A DNA stretch of 46,529 nucleotides from the NCBI GenBank assembly GCA_017429285.1, contig JAFRPF010000029.1, positions 1 to 46,529 on the forward strand, written 5' to 3'. Every line of letters begins with the position of its first letter. Position 1 is the first letter of the stretch. Source of the stretch: Bacilli bacterium. Its GTDB lineage: Bacteria > Bacillota_I > Bacilli_A > RFN20 > CAG-826. The translations under genes and the position numbers were made by a program. Under the pieces are notes generated by a model. That model was given only the letters and a program-made list of their open reading frames with translations. It made no database searches and was not told the origin of the DNA. This document shows positions 43,523 through 46,529 of the stretch, piece after piece.

Positions 43523-44887
43523 TTACTTATTCAATATATAGAAAGCAGAATAATATGGAGCGGTAAATTTATTATCAACAACACCTATATTTTGAGATGT
43601 TAATTTTAAAAGATTATTTACTTTATAATTTAAATTATTCAAAACGGTCTTTGCCGATTTTGTGTTTCCACTCTTTGCTTTAGCTTCTACTAAATATGTT
43701 TTTGAGTAGATGTTTGAAACAAAATCAATTTCTAATCCGCTATCTTTGCTGAAATAATATAATGGCTTGCCTAATTTGTGTAATGCTTCAGCAATTAAAT
43801 TTTCATATATCATTCCTTTACCAATTCCTAAATCGTTAGAAAGTATTTTAAATGGGACATCCTTATCAAGCATAGCTACTAAGAGGCCAATATCTGATAC
43901 GTATACTTTAAATTGGTTCTTAATGGAAAAGAAATCAAACGGTTCTTCGATGGTTGACAGATTATAACAAATATCTATCAATCCATAATTTTTAAGCCAT
44001 TTAATTGCGCTTTCGTGGGTTCTTGATTTTGCTTTTTTATCAATGACAGAGTATTGGAATTTTTTGTTTTCTTTGGCTAGTTGTTTAGGAATTGAATCAA
44101 AAACATCCATTATCTTTGTTCTTTCTAATTCATCAGTAACTATTTCATTGTTATCATTAAGATGGGTGCCAAAATCGGATTTATAATCTGTGATTAATCT
44201 ATTTTGGATTTTTCTTACTTCTACTAAGTCATTAGTTTCAATAAATTTACTTACAACTTCCGGCATTCCACCAACGCATATATATTTACGAATCAAATCA
44301 AGAAATTTTTCATGTAAAAATGTTGGAAATTCCTTTTTCTCATCAATACATAGTTTTAGATTGTCGATTATATTTTTATCAATGTTAAGCGCCCACAAGA
44401 ATTCTTCAAAATCCATTGGAAACATTTCAATTTGCTCTTCAGAACCAACAGCAATGCCGCGGCTTGGCTTTTTACTAACTCTATATCCTTCAATTCCTAA
44501 GAGTGAACCCGTGCATATAACATCATACCTGCCGTCTTCTTTAAAATATTTAAGGGATGATCTTGCATTTGGACAATCTTGAAGTTCATCAAATACCAAG
44601 ACTGTTTTATAAGGAATCATTTTTGAATCTTTAATAATGCGATTTTCTTTAGGAAGCGCTGAAATTGAAAGAATTATGTTATCAATATCAAAGTCTCCTT
44701 CAAAGATACTATGAATGCTCGCTTGTTTTCTAAAATCCAAAATAAAAGCATTTTCGTAATTAGATTTAGCAAATTCTTTTACTGCATATGTTTTTCCAAT
44801 TTGTCGAAGACCTTTTATTACTAAAGGCACTTTTTTCGGATTATTCTTCCAATTAATTAAATATTCAGTAATTTTTCTTTCAAGCAT
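43523..44887 (-). CDS. AAA_14 ATPase with DUF4143 domain
   Basis: The 454-residue protein has an AAA-type ATPase N-terminus with Walker A GLRQIGKT (26-33) and Walker B VLVFDELQDCPNA (about 91-103), then a linker and a C-terminal DUF4143 region that has a PD-(D/E)XK-like core: GLEIDFVSN and TYLVEAKAKSG (about 390-412). Such proteins are extremely common in multiple copies in gut bacteria and archaea; the role is unknown, with defence or a selfish, mobile nature suggested. Its promoter overlaps one of two 21-bp direct repeats. The flanks are visibly GC-richer, consistent with acquisition as a unit. Confidence 0.85.
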   Translation of the reverse strand: MLERKITEYLINWKNNPKKVPLVIKGLRQIGKTYAVKEFAKSNYENAFILDFRKQASIHSIFEGDFDIDNIILSISALPKENRIIKDSKMIPYKTVLVFDELQDCPNARSSLKYFKEDGRYDVICTGSLLGIEGYRVSKKPSRGIAVGSEEQIEMFPMDFEEFLWALNIDKNIIDNLKLCIDEKKEFPTFLHEKFLDLIRKYICVGGMPEVVSKFIETNDLVEVRKIQNRLITDYKSDFGTHLNDNNEIVTDELERTKIMDVFDSIPKQLAKENKKFQYSVIDKKAKSRTHESAIKWLKNYGLIDICYNLSTIEEPFDFFSIKNQFKVYVSDIGLLVAMLDKDVPFKILSNDLGIGKGMIYENLIAEALHKLGKPLYYFSKDSGLEIDFVSNIYSKTYLVEAKAKSGNTKSAKTVLNNLNYKVNNLLKLTSQNIGVVDNKFTAPYYSAFYILNK

Positions 44888-44920
44888 TAATTTTTACCTC
44901 GCTTATATTTTACAACTTCT

Positions 44921-44974
44921 TGCACTTTTTTCAAGCGAGTTTTTAATATTTAATGCACTTTTTTCAAGCGAGTT
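44921..44974. repeat. Two 21-bp direct repeats in DUF4143 promoter
   Basis: TGCACTTTTTTCAAGCGAGT plus T occurs at 44921-44941 and 44954-44974, a 33-bp period. In the gene's direction each copy contains TTGAAA; from the nearer copy, 16 bases lead to TAAAAT, a plausible promoter. A short inverted piece, CTCGCTT, lies at 44898-44904. Confidence 0.85.
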
Positions 44975-45003
44975 ATTTGATCTATACACACATTTTTAAG
45001 TGA

Positions 45004-45183
45004 CACCGTAGCAGACATATCACCAGCAACAACCCTACCTTGTGGCAAAGATTATATCTACATTCTCCACGTTCGTATCATTGCCGCTTTGAGCCTCCCA
45101 ATTTTGGAACCAAAAGAAAGAAAAAGCGGACTTTTATTATTGACTTAGTGTTATTTAGAAATATTATCGTGTTACAAAGATAT
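45004..45183. other. Unexplained GC-richer intergenic segment
   Basis: The gap from 44888 to 45257 holds the two 21-bp repeats and then this segment, visibly richer in G and C than its surroundings up to about 45135. On the plus strand a frame is open for 60 codons (HRSRHITSNNPTLWQRLYLH, then SPRSYHCRFEPPNFG) but it has no start codon or ribosome site and follows a TGA. The minus strand also has an open frame. It may be a non-coding RNA, a conserved element or a gene remnant. Confidence 0.4.
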
Positions 45184-45214
45184 TAGATTTCTTTATTTTT
45201 CAAAAACAATTCAA

Positions 45215-45230
45215 CTATTGTTTCCACGTG
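45215..45230. repeat. Direct repeat, left flank of XRE-GNAT gene
   Basis: CTATTGTTTCCACGTG recurs at 46514-46529 as CTATAGTTTCCACGTG, 15 of 16 identical. The pair brackets a single gene with its promoter. Confidence 0.7.
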
Positions 45231-45257
45231 TGCGGTCACCACAAAAGGAACATATGA

Positions 45258-46439
45258 TTATTTAACCAATTCGTAACAATTGACTGTTACTGGATTGGGT
45301 TTAAAAGATGATTGATGTTCAAGGTGTTCCTGATGTGTAAATTTAAAACCACATTTTTCAATTACTCGATTACTTCCGATGTTTTCCACGACTGCTTTGA
45401 TTAACACTTTATTAAAACCTTTGTTGAAAAGATGTTTAATAAAAGCTTTGCATGCTTCAGTCATAAGACCTCGATTCCAATATTTTCTTGATAAACAATA
45501 TCCAATCTCGGGATCACCATCAATATAGTTAACTACATCAATAGAACCAATAGGTTCGCCACAATCTTTTAAAGTGATAACAAATCTAATGGTTTTCGGG
45601 TCTTTTTCTTCTTCAAGCCAATGGTTAATAATCATTTTAGTCACTTCTATATTCTCGTGAGGATTCCAAGTTAAATATTTAGTAACTTCAGGATCGTTTG
45701 CCCAATTGTCAAACATTGGCTTGGCATCTTCAATCCTTGGCTTTCTGAGTAAAAGTCTCTCTGTTTCAATGCATTTATTTTTAAAATAATTCTCATATAG
45801 TGATAAAAGATATAGTGCTGATTCACCATAAAGGCCAGTTTCATCATCATCCAGCATTCCGATAACATCAGATTGATAAAATCTATTTCTTGCATCTTCA
45901 ATACTTAACTTATATTTCTTGGCTATAAGTTCAATGACTTGAGATATAAGGATTGTTTTGGATAAGACGTGATTATCGTTTGTTGGTTCTTGTGAGACAT
46001 CCGCGCCAAGTCTTTTTACGATATACTCATTTATCGAATATGTAGACATGCCGTGCATATCTTCATAATCTTCTTTTAATTCATCAACAATGCCGGCTTT
46101 ATTAAGTTCGTTATATACGGTTCCGCTACTTTTATTTACACTAGACGCATATTGTTCAACACACATAACAATGAATCTATTTATCTTTTTGTCTAAAGCA
46201 CTATTTGTTCTAGTGGCTCTTTTTCTAGTTTCTTGTGTTTGGGTACCAATATCAATAGACATGTTTAAAAAACTTACTAATCTGAGAAGAGTATCAATTG
46301 TGTAATTACCATTACCGTTTTCAATAGACCACAAAGTGGATCTGGTTATGTCCACTTCTTTAGCGACATCATCCATTCTTAAATTAAGCTCTAATCTTTT
46401 GTTTTTAAGTTTTTGGCCAATTTCAAATTTGCTTTCCAT
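45258..46439 (-). CDS. XRE HTH + DUF3791-like + GNAT acetyltransferase fusion
   Basis: The 393-residue protein has four parts. Residues 1-60 are an XRE HTH (MDDVAKEVDITRSTLWSIEN). Residues 80-150 match DUF3791 (FIVMCVEQYASSVNKSSGTV, then YSINEYIVKRL), a small domain found in toxin-antitoxin-like operons. Residues 160-220 are a second small helical module (DDDETGLYGESALYLLSLYE). Residues 225-393 are a RimJ/RimL-type GNAT acetyltransferase (ETERLLLRKPRIEDA, GDPEIGYCLSRKYWNRGLMT, NIGSNRVIEKCGF). It may be a toxin and its controlling domains in one chain, or an HTH-regulated resistance enzyme. TATACT ends six bases before the ATG, so the mRNA is leaderless. Confidence 0.75.
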   Translation of the reverse strand: MESKFEIGQKLKNKRLELNLRMDDVAKEVDITRSTLWSIENGNGNYTIDTLLRLVSFLNMSIDIGTQTQETRKRATRTNSALDKKINRFIVMCVEQYASSVNKSSGTVYNELNKAGIVDELKEDYEDMHGMSTYSINEYIVKRLGADVSQEPTNDNHVLSKTILISQVIELIAKKYKLSIEDARNRFYQSDVIGMLDDDETGLYGESALYLLSLYENYFKNKCIETERLLLRKPRIEDAKPMFDNWANDPEVTKYLTWNPHENIEVTKMIINHWLEEEKDPKTIRFVITLKDCGEPIGSIDVVNYIDGDPEIGYCLSRKYWNRGLMTEACKAFIKHLFNKGFNKVLIKAVVENIGSNRVIEKCGFKFTHQEHLEHQSSFKPNPVTVNCYELVK

Positions 46440-46445
46440 AGCAAA

Positions 46446-46474
46446 AGTATACAAGAAAGCAAAGTTAATGTCTA
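46446..46474 (-). promoter_or_regulatory. Promoter of leaderless XRE-GNAT gene
   Basis: TAGACA (46469-46474) and TATACT (46446-46451) are spaced 17 bases on the minus strand, a near-consensus sigma-70/A promoter. The box ends six bases before the ATG at 46439, so transcription should begin at the start codon. Confidence 0.7.
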
Positions 46475-46513
46475 TTATATTAAACGTTATCTTTTATTTT
46501 CGATATAGTCCTA

Positions 46514-46529
46514 CTATAGTTTCCACGTG
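46514..46529. repeat. Direct repeat, right flank of XRE-GNAT gene
   Basis: CTATAGTTTCCACGTG, the partner of the copy at 45215-45230. It runs to the last base of the window, so its true length cannot be seen. Confidence 0.7.

Noticed and set aside
45004..45183. A real small Arg/Pro-rich protein on the plus strand
   Set aside because: No start codon or ribosome site; amino-acid composition unlike any gene here. Kept as an unexplained segment only.

Overview
The window is low-GC DNA with standard stop-codon use (TAA, TAG and TGA all end genes; tryptophan is TGG). It carries many short lipoproteins with Firmicutes-type lipoboxes, InlB-type and BspA-type surface repeats, SHOCT proteins, and membrane proteins with an XRE-type DNA-binding head. 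This suggests an uncultured gut member of the Bacilli (Erysipelotrichia or Mollicutes-like side). That placement is inference: there is no rRNA, tRNA or ribosomal protein gene here. I saw no CRISPR array and no intact insertion sequence.

Layout. 1-4.7 kb: a truncated membrane protein, a small zinc-ribbon protein, a HdeD-like/K+-channel fusion and two secreted proteins of unknown role. 4.7-7.7 kb: an orphan helicase-nuclease, probably defence. 7.7-14.4 kb: a DMT transporter behind a ten-helix XRE-membrane protein, a divergent secreted lipase-like lipoprotein, a SHOCT protein and a uracil/xanthine-type permease. 14.4-20.9 kb: a co-directional run encoding a DUF5677-like protein, a one-helix peptide, a MazG-like nucleotide pyrophosphohydrolase, a nuclease-DUF2075 helicase, an SRA-like/Nudix/DUF3883 fusion and two small membrane proteins. 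21-29 kb: an alpha/beta hydrolase, an InlB-repeat lipoprotein with its XRE-zinc-membrane neighbour, a DUF2804 protein, and a metallophosphoesterase lipoprotein with a membrane partner. 29-40.4 kb: a three-gene surface-protein operon, a hydrolase plus 5'-nucleotidase pair, a DUF2442-HTH regulator and a lipoprotein. 40.5-46.5 kb: accessory genes (metallophosphoesterase operon, Fic, AAA/DUF4143 ATPase, XRE-DUF3791-GNAT fusion) separated by repeat-rich intergenic DNA.

The best candidate for an undescribed system is the 15.9-20.9 kb operon. It combines two nucleotide-hydrolysing activities (MazG and Nudix) with two nuclease-like folds, a helicase and a putative modified-DNA reader, all behind one promoter that carries an 8-bp dyad. 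MazG and the helicase are joined by an ATGA overlap.

Two window-wide patterns stand out. First, many first-in-unit genes start 6-16 bases after a TATAAT-like box with no Shine-Dalgarno (leaderless or nearly so), whereas most lipoprotein and several operon-internal genes carry AAGGGGA or AGGAGG sites. Second, short direct repeats with a 32-33 bp period occur in front of the DUF4143 ATPase gene and, without any such gene, at 29.1 kb. All assignments come from reading motifs by eye; no database search was run.
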